Shown here: positions 31,019-40,569 of the stretch, piece by piece
Layout of the letters: the number at the start of each line of letters is the position of its first letter
Numbering within the stretch: the stretch's first letter is position 1
NCBI GenBank assembly: GCA_029224185.1
Contig: CM055191.1
Location: forward strand, 21,848,571-21,912,570
Direction of reading: 5' to 3'
DNA from: Karalla daura
Taxonomy: Eukaryota; Chordata; Actinopteri; Chaetodontiformes; Leiognathidae
DNA length: 64,000 nt
The notes under the pieces: generated by a model
Databases searched by the model: none
Told to the model about the DNA's origin: nothing
Seen by the model: the letters and a program-made list of their open reading frames with translations, nothing else
Program-made: the position numbers and the translations under genes

Positions 31019-31190
31019 GAGGCCACAGAGCGGAACAAATTCTACACAGAGCACAGGAACAACCAGAACTGAAGAGGCCCTTCGGGTGAAGGACGAAACG
31101 TCTTCAAACCCCAGACGAAGTCCAGTTGCTTGACTCACTGAACATTGGATGCCATGACCTGGAGGAATGAGAATCCCCACAGACGTATGG
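31019..31190 (+). mobile_element. Penelope-like terminal repeat, plus strand
   Basis: Contains the hammerhead core, the CAAACCCCAGA/GTCCAGTTGC stretch, CTGAACATTGG and GAATGAGAATCCCCACAGACG, in the order usual for fish Penelope-like terminal repeats. It follows the truncated coding part with no enzyme domains between. Confidence 0.7.
31067..31102 (+). ncRNA. Hammerhead-ribozyme-like core (Penelope type)
   Basis: CTGAAGA (31,069-31,075) fits CUGANGA, GAAA is at 31,095-31,098 and the expected cleavage triplet GTC ends at 31,102. Stem II has CCTTC/GAAGG (31,079-31,083 with 31,088-31,092). GAA before the first box can pair with TTC after the triplet as a short stem I. Stem III is only ACGT. Compared with the inverted copy, N7 is A rather than G and the loop is GGGT rather than GGAT. 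Confidence 0.65.
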
Positions 31191-31191
31191 T

Positions 31192-31345
31192 CATGGAAAA
31201 CAACCTCACAGATGTTTGGAGACGGTTAAGGCCCTCAGTGAAACAGTGCACATGGGTGAGAGCTGCTGGAGGCCACATCAGAGGGGCCCGGCTGGACAGA
31301 ACATACACCAACCACGCACACAGCAATAGAATACGTAGGTCAGCC
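31192..31345 (+). pseudogene. LINE endonuclease fragment, Tx1/L1-like
   Basis: Encodes NLTDVWRRLRPSVKQCTWVR and then ARLDRTYTNHAHSNRI. The order L-x-DVWR, P, Q-x-TWVR, ARLDR-Y, NR matches the C-terminal half of the apurinic-type endonuclease of Tx1/L1-clade LINEs. The frame ends in a stop at 31,372 and the reverse transcriptase does not follow. A dead fragment fused directly to the Penelope terminus. Confidence 0.65.
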
Positions 31346-31439
31346 ACAGCTTCTCGGACCGTCATCCGGTAACTGCAGACTTCACCGCGCAGATCCCACG
31401 CAGAACGCTCCAAACCAAACCTGCTCTCGAAAACACAGA
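31346..31439. other. Junction between the two LINE fragments
   Basis: Just under 100 bp of sequence I cannot assign. It bridges the endonuclease fragment and the C-terminal fragment and probably marks the scar of the internal deletion. Confidence 0.4.
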
Positions 31440-31589
31440 CAACGTTGGTTGGTTTCTCCTGGCAGACGCTCCGCTGGGTCCCTCAAGCTGTCCTCCGGCG
31501 TCCCAAAGAGGAGGGAGGGCAGGGGCTGGTCCATCTGGCCAGCAGAGGAGCTGCTTCCAGGCTACGGTTCACCCAGCTCCTCCTCCGGC
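31440..31589 (+). pseudogene. LINE C-terminal fragment, Tx1/L1-like
   Basis: Encodes WVPQAVLRRPKEEGGQGLVH followed by LASRGAASRLRFTQ. A W-V-P...LPKEEGGQGL(V/I)HL..R.AA.RL.F stretch is characteristic of the region after the reverse-transcriptase palm in fish Tx1-type LINEs. Together with 31,192-31,345 it indicates one element with most of its enzyme deleted. It runs into a pyrimidine tract at 31,590. Confidence 0.7.
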
Positions 31590-31954
31590 ATCTCTCTGTC
31601 TCGTTGTCTCTCTCTGCCTTTTTGTCTCTTTCTCTCTCTCTTTGTCTCTCTGTCTCCCTCTCTTTTTCTTTTTGTCTCCCTGTCTCCCTCTCTATGTCTC
31701 TCTGTCTCTTTGTCTTCCTCTGCCTTTTTGTCTCCATGTCTCTCTCTTTGTCTCTTCGTCCCTGTCTCTTTGTTTGTCTCTCTTTGTCTCTCTCTGTCTC
31801 TTTGTATCTTTATATCTCTGTCTCATTGTATCTTTGTCTCTTTCTCTGTCTCTCTGTCTCTCTCATTCTTTGTCTCGTTGTCTCTTTGTCTCTGTCTCTT
31901 TGTATCTTTGTACCTTTCTATCTCTGTCTCTTTATATCTTTGTATCTTTGTCTC
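31590..31954 (+). repeat. Pyrimidine-rich tract next to the right array
   Basis: About 365 bp of TCTCTCTGTC, TCTTTGTATC and related steps, including CTTTATATCTC and CTCTCATTCTTTGTCTCG. It resembles the left-array blocks in composition and in having TCGTTGTCTCTTTG near the end, but is more irregular. Confidence 0.85.
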
Positions 31955-32005
31955 CTGTACGGCTCACACGACTCTCCAGAGGTGTGCCCCCCAGAGGTGT
32001 GCCTG
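31955..32005. other. Edge spacer with a 13-bp duplication
   Basis: CCAGAGGTGTGCC occurs twice within 30 bp. GGCTCACAC at 31,961 matches the CGGCTCACACC segment of the satellite and could be a monomer stub. Confidence 0.5.
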
Positions 32006-32075
32006 GATATTAAAGCGAGCTTTAATATCTCAGCTCCAGGATCAAATGATCCTGGAGCTGAGATATTAAAGCTCG
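32006..32075. repeat. Array-edge double palindrome
   Basis: GATATTAAAGC, GA, GCTTTAATATC (32,006-32,029) overlaps a second palindrome with 29-nt arms and an AA spacer (32,016-32,075). Unlike all later foldbacks, its arms read TTTAATATCTCAG, like an ordinary monomer and like the solitary monomer. It therefore looks closest to the founding junction. Confidence 0.9.
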
Positions 32076-33223
32076 CCGAAAGTGAAAAAGTGAAAAAATG
32101 AAAAAAAACGACCACCCCGGACCTGTCGTTTTTTTCACTTTCGGCGAGGGTTAATATCTCAGCTCCGGGACCACAGCCGGCCTCGGGATTGCTTTTTCCA
32201 GTGAGCGTGGGCCACCCCGGAGGCGGCTCACACCCCAAATCGTGCGTTTGGACTCGCTCGCGAGGGGTCGGGATTTCGGCCGAAAACGACAGGTCCGGGG
32301 TGGTCGTTTTTTTCACTTTCGGCGAGGGTTAATATCTCAGCTCCAGGATCAAATCCGGCCTCGGGATTGCTTTTTCCAGTGAGCGTGGGCCACCCCGGAG
32401 GCGGCTCACACCCCAAATCGTGCGTTTGGACTCGCTCGTTCGGGGTCGGGATTTCGGCCGAAAACGACAGGTCCGGGGTGGTCGTTTTTTTCACTTTCGG
32501 CGAGGGTTAATATCTCAGCTCCGGGACCACAGCCGGCCTCGGGATTGCTTTTTCCAGTGAGCGTGGGCCACCCCGGAGGCGGCTCACACCCCAAATCGTG
32601 CGTTTGGACTCGCTCGTTCGGGGTCGGGATTTCGGCCGAAAACGACAGGTCCGGGGTGGTCGTTTTTTTCACTTTCGGCGAGGGTTAATATCTCAGCTCC
32701 TGGACCACAGCCGGCCTCGGGATTGCTTTATCCAGTGAGCGTGGGCCACCCCGGAGGCGGCTCACACCCCAAATCGTGCGTTTGGACTCGCTCGCGAGGG
32801 GTCGGGATTTCGGCCGAAAACGACAGGTCCGGGGTGGTCGTTTTTTTCACTTTCGGCGAGGGTTAATATCTCAGCTCCTGGACCACAGCCGGCCTCGGGA
32901 TTGCTTTATCCAGTGAGCGTGGGCCACCCCGGAGGCGGCTCACACCCCAAATGGTGGGTTTGAGCTCGCTCGTTCGGGGTCAGGAAATCGGCTCAAAACG
33001 ACAGGTCCGGGGTGGTCGTTTTTTTCACTTTCGGCGAGGGTTAATATCTCAGCTCCGGGACCACAGCCGGCCTCGGGATTGCTTTTTCCAGTGAGCGTGG
33101 GCCACCCCGGAGGCGGCTCACACCCCAAATGGTGGGTTTGGGCTCGCTCGCTTGGAGTCCGGATCTCGGCCAAAACGACTGGTCCGGGATGGTCGTTTTT
33201 TTACCTTTCGGCGAGCTTTAAAA

Positions 33224-33259
33224 TCTCAGCTCCAGGATCAAATGATCCTGGAGCTGAGA
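33224..33259. repeat. Foldback, short form
   Basis: 17-nt arms (TCTCAGCTCCAGGATCA) with an AA spacer. The right arm breaks off at CTGAGA and joins AAGTGAAAAAG, so 19 nt of the usual right arm are missing. Confidence 0.88.
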
Positions 33260-34216
33260 AAGTGAAAAAGTGAAAAAAACGACCACCCCGGACCTGTGGT
33301 TTTTTTCACTTTCGGCGAGCTTTGATATCTCATCTCCAGGATCAAATCCGGCCTCGGGATTGCTTTTTCCAGTGAGCGTGGGCCACCCGGGAGGCGGCTC
33401 ACACCCCAAATCGTGCGTTTGGACTCGCTCGCGAGGGGTCGGGATTTCGGCCGAAAACGACAGGTCCGGGGTGGTCGTTTTTTTCACTTTCGGCGAGGGT
33501 TAATATCTCAGCTCCTGGACCACAGCCGGCCTCGGGATTGCTTTTTCCAGTGAGCGTGGGCAACCCGGGAGACGGCTCACACCCCAAATCGTGCGTTTAG
33601 ACTCGCTCGTTCGGGGTCGGGTTTTCGGCCGAAAACGACAGGTCCGGGGTGGTCGTTTTTTTCACTTTCGGCGAGGGTTAATATCTCAGCTCCGGGACCA
33701 CAGCCGGCCTCGGGATTGCTTTTTCCAGTGAGCGTGGGCCACCCCAGAGGCGGCTCACACCCCAAATCGTGCGTTTGGACTCGCTCGCGAGGGGTCGGGA
33801 TTTCGGCCGAAAACGACAGGTCCGGGGTGGTCGTTTTTTTCACTTTCGGCGAGGGTTAGTATCTCAGCTCCGGGACCACAGCCGGCCTCGGGATTGCTTT
33901 TTCCAGTGAGCGTGGGCCACCCCGGAGGCGGCTCAAACCCCAAATCGTGCGTTTGGACTCGCTCGCGAGGGGTCGGGATTTCGGCCGAAAACGACAGGTC
34001 CGGGGTGGTCGTTTTTTTCACTTTCGGCGAGGGTTAATATCTCAGCTCCTGGACCACAGCCGGCATCGGGATTGCTTTATCCAGTGAGCGTGGGCCACCC
34101 CGGAGGCGGCTCACACCCCAAATGGTGGGTTTGGGCTCGCTCGCTTGGAGTCCGGATCTCGGCCAAAACAACTGGTCCGGGATGGTCGTTTTTTTACCTT
34201 TCGGCGAGCTTTAAAA

Positions 34217-34252
34217 TCTCAGCTCCAGGATCAAATGATCCTGGAGCTGAGA
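34217..34252. repeat. Foldback, short form (copy of 33,224)
   Basis: Same truncated right arm, 993 bp downstream, so it was inherited by duplication. Confidence 0.88.
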
Positions 34253-35368
34253 AAGTGAAAAAGTGAAAAAAACGACCACCCCGGACCTGTGGTTTTTTTC
34301 ACTTTCGGCGAGCTTTGATATCTCATCTCCAGGATCAAATCCGGCCTCGGGATTGCTTTTTCCAGTGAGCGTGGGCCACCCGGGAGGCGGCTCACACCCC
34401 AAATCGTGCGTTTGGACTCGCTCGCGAGGGGTCGGGATTTCGGCCGAAAACGACAGGTCCGGGGTGGTCGTTTTTTTCACTTTCGGCGAGGGTTAATATC
34501 TCAGCTCCAGGATCAAATCCGGCCTCGGGATTGCTTTTTCCAGTGAGCGTGGGCCACCCCGGAGGCGGCTCACACCCCAAATCGTGCGTTTGGACACGCT
34601 CGTTCGGGGTCGGGATTTCGGCCGAAAACGACAGGTCCGGGGTGGTCGTTTTTTTCACTTTCGGCGAGGGTTAGTATCTCAGCTCCGGGACCACAGCCGG
34701 CCTCGGGATTGCTTTTTCCAGTGAGCGTGGGCCACCCGGGAGGCGGCTCACACCCCAAATCGTGCGTTTGGACTCGCTCGCGAGGGGTCGGGATTTCGGC
34801 CGAAAACGACAGGTCCGGGGTGGTCGTTTTTTTCACTTTCGGCGAGGGTTAATATCTCAGCTCCAGGATCAAATCCGGCCTCGGGATTGCTTTATCCAGT
34901 GAGCGTGGGCCACCCCGGAGGCGGCTCACACCCCAAATCGTGCGTTTGGACTCGCTCGTTCGGGGTCGGGATTTCGGCCGAAAACGACAGGTCCGGGGTG
35001 GTCGTTTTTTTCACTTTCGGCGAGGGTTAATATCTCAGCTCCGGGACCACAGCCGGCCTCGGGATTGCTTTTTCCAGTGAGCGTGGGCCACCCCGGAGGC
35101 GGCTCACACCCCAAATCGTGCGTTTGGACTCTCTCGCGAGGGGTCGGGATTTCGGCCGAAAACGACAGGTCCGGGGTGGTCGTTTTTTTCACTTTCGGCG
35201 AGGGTTAATATCTCAGCTCCAGGATCAAATCCGGCCTCGGGATTGCTTTTTCCAGTGAGCGTGGGCCACCCCGGAGGCGGCTCACACCCCAAATCGTGCG
35301 TTTGGACTCGCTCGTTCGGGGTCAGGATCCCGGCCAAAACGACAGGTCCGGGATGGTCGTTTTTTTAC

Positions 35369-35418
35369 CTTTCGGCGAGCTTTAAAATCTCAGCTGAGAT
35401 TTTAAAGCTCGCCGAAAG
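35369..35418. repeat. Foldback, centre-deleted perfect 50-bp palindrome
   Basis: Two 25-nt arms meet with no spacer at CAGCTG. Relative to the 74-bp form, exactly the central 24 bp are missing. Confidence 0.92.
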
Positions 35419-36176
35419 TGAAAAAGTGAAAAAAACGACCACCCCGGACCTGTGGTTTTTTTCACTTTCGGCGAGCTTTGATATCTCAGCTCCAGGATCA
35501 TATCCGGCCTCGGGATTGCTTTTTCCAGTGAGCGTGGGCCACCCGGGAGGCGGCTCACACCCCAAATCGTGCGTTTGGACTCGCTCGTTCGGGGATCGGG
35601 TTTTCGGCCGAAAACGACAGGTCCGGGGTGGTCGTTTTTTTCACTTTCGGCGAGGGTTAATATCTCAGCTCCGGGACCACAGCCGGCCTCGGGATTGCTT
35701 TTTCCAGTGAGCGTGGGCCACCCCGGAGGCGACTCACACCCCAAATCGTGCGTTTGGACTCGCTCGTTCGGGGTCGGGATTTCGGCCGAAAACGACAGGT
35801 CCGGGGTGGTCGTTTTTTTCACTTTCGGCGAGGGTTAATATCTCAGCTCCGGGACCACAGCCGGCCTCGGGATTGCTTTTTCCAGTGAGCGTGGGCCACC
35901 CCGGAGGCGGCTCACACCCCAAATCGTGCTTTTGGACTCTCTCGCGAGGGGTCGGGATTTCGGCCGAAAACGACAGGTCCGGGGTGGTCGTTTTTTTCAC
36001 TTTCGGCGAGGGTTAATATCTCAGCTCCAGGATCAAATCCGGCCTCGGGATTGCTTTTTCCAGTGAGCGTGGGCCACCCCGGAGGCGGCTCACACCCCAA
36101 ATCGTGCGTTTGGACTCGCTCGTTCGGGGTCAGGATCCCGGCCAAAACGACAGGTCCGGGATGGTCGTTTTTTTAC

Positions 36177-36226
36177 CTTTCGGCGAGCTTTAAAATCTCA
36201 GCTGAGATTTTAAAGCTCGCCGAAAG
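36177..36226. repeat. Foldback, centre-deleted (copy of 35,369)
   Basis: Same 50-bp palindrome, offset 808 bp. Confidence 0.92.
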
Positions 36227-37873
36227 TGAAAAAGTGAAAAAAACGACCACCCCGGACCTGTGGTTTTTTTCACTTTCGGCGAGCTTTGATATCTCAGCTC
36301 CAGGATCATATCCGGCCTCGGGATTACTTTTTCCAGTGAGCGTGGGCCACCCGGGAGGCGGCTCACACCCCAAATCGTGCGTTTGGACTCGCTCGTTCGG
36401 GGATCGGGTTTTCGGCCGAAAACGACAGGTCCGGGGTGGTCGTTTTTTTCACTTTCGGCGAGGGTTAATATCTCAGCTCCGGGACCACAGCCGGCCTCGG
36501 GATTGCTTTTTCCAGTGAGCGTGGGCCACCCCGGAGGCGACTCACACCCCAAATCGTGCGTTTGGACTCGCTCGCGAGGGGTCGGGATTTCGGCCGAAAA
36601 CGACAGGTCCGGGGTGGTCGTTTTTTTCACTTTCGGCGAGGGTTAATATCTCAGCTCCAGGATCAAATCCGGCCTCGGGATTGCTTTTTCCAGTGAGCGT
36701 GGGCCACCCGGGAGACGGCTCACACCCCAAATCGTGCGTTTAGACTCGCTCGTTCGGGGTCGGGTTTTCGGCTGAAAACGACAGGTCCGGGGTGGTCGTT
36801 TTTTTCACTTTCGGCGAGGGTTAATATCTCAGCTCCGGGACCACAGCCGGCCTCGGGATTGCTTTTTCCAGTGAGCGTGGGCCACCCCGGAGGCGGCTCA
36901 CACCCCAAATCGTGCGTTTAGACTCGCTCGCTCGGGGTCGGGATCCCGGCCAAAACGACAGGTCCGGGGTGGTCGTTTTTTTCACTTTCGGCGAGGGTTA
37001 ATATCTCAGCTCCGGGACCACAGCCGGCCTCGGGATTGCTTTTTCCAGTGAGCGTGGGCCACCCCGGGGGCGGCTCACACCCCAAATCGTGCGTTTGGAC
37101 TCGCTCGCGAGGGGTCGGGATTTCGGCCGAAAACGACAGGTCCGGGGTGGTCGTTTTTTTCACTTTCGGCGAGGGTTAATATCTCAGCTCCGGGACCACA
37201 GCCGGCCTCGGGATTGCTTTTTCCAGTGAGCGTGGGCCACCCCGGAGGCGGCTCACACCCCAAATCGTGCGTTTGGACTCGCTCGTTCGGGGTCGGGATT
37301 TTGGCCGAAAACGACAGGTCTGGGGTGGTCGTTTTTTTCACTTTCGGCGAGGGTTAATATCTCAGCTCCGGGACCACAGCCGGCCTCGGGATTGCTTTTT
37401 CCAGTGAGCGTGGGCCACCCCGGAGGCGGCTCACACCCCAAATGGTGCGTTTGGACTCGCTCGCGAGGGGTCGGGACTTCGGCCGAAAACGACAGGTCCG
37501 GGGTGGTCGTTTTTTTCACTTTCGGCGAGGGTTAATATCTCAGTTCCAGGATCAAATCCGGCCTCGGGATTGCGTTTTCCAGTGAGCGTGGGCCACCCCG
37601 GAGGCGGCTCACACCCCAAATCGTGCGTTTGGACTCGCTCGTTCGGGGTCAGGATCCCGGCCAAAACGACAGGTCCGGGATGGTCGTTTTTTTACCTTTC
37701 GGCGAGGGTTAATATCTCAGCTCCAGGATCAAATCCGGCATCGGGATTGCTTTTTCCAGTGAGCGTGGGCCACCCCGGAGGCGGCTCACACCCCAAATGG
37801 TGGGTTTGGGCTCGCTCGCTTGGAGTCCGGATCTCGGCCAAAACGACTGGTCCGTGATGGTCGTTTTTTTACG

Positions 37874-37921
37874 TTTCGGCGAGCTTTAAAATCTCAGCTG
37901 AGATTTTAAAGCTCGCCGAAA
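37874..37921. repeat. Foldback, centre-deleted, 48 bp
   Basis: As at 35,369, but the outer base is changed because the left flank reads TTTACGTTTCGG. Confidence 0.9.
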
Positions 37922-39745
37922 GTGAAAAAGTGAAAAAAACGACCACCCCGGACCTGTGGTTTTTTTCACTTTCAGCGAGCTTTGATATCTCAGCTCCAGG
38001 ATCATATCCGGCCTCGGGATTGCTTTTTCCAGTGAGCGTGGGCCACCCGGGAGGCGGCTCACACCCCAAATCGTGCGTTTGGACTCGCTCGTTCGGGGAT
38101 CGGGTTTTCGGCCGAAAACGACAGGTCCGGGGTGGTCGTTTTTTTCACTTTCGGCGAGGGTTAATATCTCAGCTCCAGGATCAAATCCGGCCTCGGGATT
38201 GCTTTATCCAGTGAGCGTGGGCCACCCCGGAGGCGGCTCACACCCCAAATCAAGGGTTTGGGCTCGCTCGCTCGGGGTCGGGATCCCGGCCAAAACGACA
38301 GGTCCGGGGTGGTCGTTTTTTTCACTTTCGGCGAGGGTTAATATCTCAGCTCCAGGATCAAATCCGGCCTCGGGATTGCTTTTTCCAGTGAGCGTGGGCC
38401 ACCCGGGAGACGGCTCACACCCCAAATCGTGCGTTTAGACTCGCTCGTTCGGGGTCGGGTTTTCGGCTGAAAACGACAGGTCCGGGGTGGTCGTTTTTTT
38501 CACTTTCGGCGAGGGTTAATATCTCAGCTCCAGGATCAAATCCGGCCTCGGGATTGCTTTATCCAGTGAGCGTGGGCCACCCCGGGGGCGGCTCACACCC
38601 CAAATCAAGGGTTTGGGCTCGCTCGCTCGGGGTCGGGATCCCGGCCAAAACGACAGGTCCGGGGTGGTCGTTTTTTTCACTTTCGGCGAGGGTTAATATC
38701 TCAGTTCCAGGATCAAATCCGGCCTCGGGATTGCGTTTTCCAGTGAGCGTGGGCCACCCCGGAGGCGGCTCACACCCCAAATCGTGCGTTTGGACTCGCT
38801 CGTTCGGGGTCGGGATTTTGGCCGAAAACGACAGGTCCGGGGTGGTCTTTTTTTTCACTTTCGGCGAGGGTTAATATCTCAGCTCCGGGACCACAGCCGG
38901 CCTCGGGATTGCTTTTTCCAGTGAGCGTGGGCCACCCCGGAGGCGGCTCACACCCCAAATGGTGCGTTTGGACTCGCTCGCGAGGGGTCGGGATTTCGGC
39001 CGAAAACGACAGGTCCGGGGTGGTCGTTTTTTTCACTTTCGGCGAGGGTTAATATCTCAGCTCCGGGACCACAGCCGGCCTCGGGATTGCTTTTTCCAGT
39101 GAGCGTGGGCCACCCGGGAGGCGACTCACACCCCAAATCGTGCGTTTGGTCTCGCTCGTTCGGTGTCAGGATCCCGGCCAAAACGACAGGTCCGGGGTGG
39201 TCGTTTTTTTCACTTTCGGCGAGGGTTAATATCTCAGCTCCGGGACCACAGCCGGCCTCGGGATTGCTTTTTCCAGTGAGCGTGGGCCACCCCGGAGGCG
39301 GCTCACACCCCAAATCGTGCGTTTGGACTCGCTCGTTCGGGGTCGGGATTTTGGCCGAAAACGACAGGTCTGGGGTGGTCGTTTTTTTCACTTTCGGCGA
39401 GGGTTAATATCTCAGCTCCGGGACCACAGCCGGCCTCGGGATTGCTTTTTCCAGTGAGCGTGGGCCACCCCGGAGGCGGCTCACACCCCAAATGGTGCGT
39501 TTGGACTCGCTCGCGAGGGGTCGGGATTTCGGCCGAAAACGACAGGTCCGGGGTGGTCGTTTTTTTCACTTTCGGCGAGGGTTAATATCTCAGTTCCAGG
39601 ATCAAATCCGGCCTCGGGATTGCGTTTTCCAGTGAGCGTGGGCCACCCCGGAGGCGGCTCACACCCCAAATCGTGCGTTTGGACTCGCTCGTTCGGGGTC
39701 AGGATCCCGGCCAAAACGACAGGTCCGGGATGGTCGTTTTTTTAC

Positions 39746-39795
39746 CTTTCGGCGAGCTTTAAAATCTCAGCTGAGATTTTAAAGCTCGCCGAAAG
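39746..39795. repeat. Foldback, centre-deleted, 50 bp
   Basis: Preceded by a GTCAGGATCCCGGCCAAAAC monomer, as at 35,369. Confidence 0.92.
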
Positions 39796-40569
39796 TGAAA
39801 AAGTGAAAAAAACGACCACCCCGGACCTGTGGTTTTTTTCACTTTCGGCGAGCTTTGATATCTCAGCTCCAGGATCATATCCGGCCTCGGGATTGCTTTA
39901 TCCAGTGAGCGTGGGCCACCCCGGAGGCGGCTCACACCCCAAATCAAGGGTTTGGGCTCGCTCGCTCGGGGTCGGGATCCCGGCCAAAACGACAGGTCCG
40001 GGGTGGTCGTTTTTTTCACTTTCGGCGAGGGTTAATATCTCAGCTCCAGGATCAAATCCGGCCTCGGGATTGCTTTTTCCAGTGAGCGTGGGCCACCCGG
40101 GAGACGGCTCACACCCCAAATCGTGCGTTTAGACTCGCTCGTTCGGGGTCGGGTTTTCGGCTGAAAACGACAGGTCCGGGGTGGTCGTTTTTTTCACTTT
40201 CGGCGAGGGTTAATATCTCAGCTCCGGGACCACAGCCGGCCTCGGGATTGCTTTTTCCAGTGAGCGTGGGCCACCCCGGAGGTGGCTCACACCCCAAATC
40301 GTGCGTTTAGACTCGCTCGCTCGGGGTCGGGATCCCGGCCAAAACGACAGGTCCGGGGTGGTCGTTTTTTTCACTTTCGGCGAGGGTTAATATCTCAGCT
40401 CCAGGATCAAATCCGGCCTCGGGATTGCTTTTGCCAGTGAGCGTGGGCCACCCGGGAGGCGGCTCACACCCCAAATCGTGCGTTTGGACTCGCTCGTTCG
40501 GGGTCGGGTTTTCGGCCGAAAACGACAGGTCCGGGGTGGTCGTTTTTTTCACTTTCGGCGAGGGTAAAT

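Larger units (their letters stand above)
30309..31133 (+). pseudogene. Chimeric open frame: Penelope fragment, acidic repeat, module, Penelope fragment
   Basis: 274 codons without a stop. Residues 1-17 translate terminal-repeat DNA. 18-28 are HFGRNTLNLVR. About 29-140 are the Glu-Ala and EAEGEV repeat. About 141-187 are the module. 188-198 are HFGRNALNLVR again, about 199-236 are the Penelope N-terminal part, and the rest translates terminal-repeat DNA. The duplicated HFGRN-LNLVR in the same frame shows the insert kept phase. No promoter is visible and the element's enzymes are gone, so I regard it as a non-functional remnant that happens to remain open. Confidence 0.5.
33085..34501 (+). repeat. 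Duplicated satellite segment, offset 993 bp
   Basis: About 420 bp at 33,085-33,508 recur at 34,078-34,501 with only one or two differences, including the short foldback. The stretch between is ordinary monomers. Confidence 0.8.
35021..36636 (+). repeat. Tandem 808-bp satellite units
   Basis: Two adjacent copies, each carrying a centre-deleted foldback. They share GGACTCTCTCGCGAGG and TTCGGGGATCGGG markers and differ at a few bases. Confidence 0.82.
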
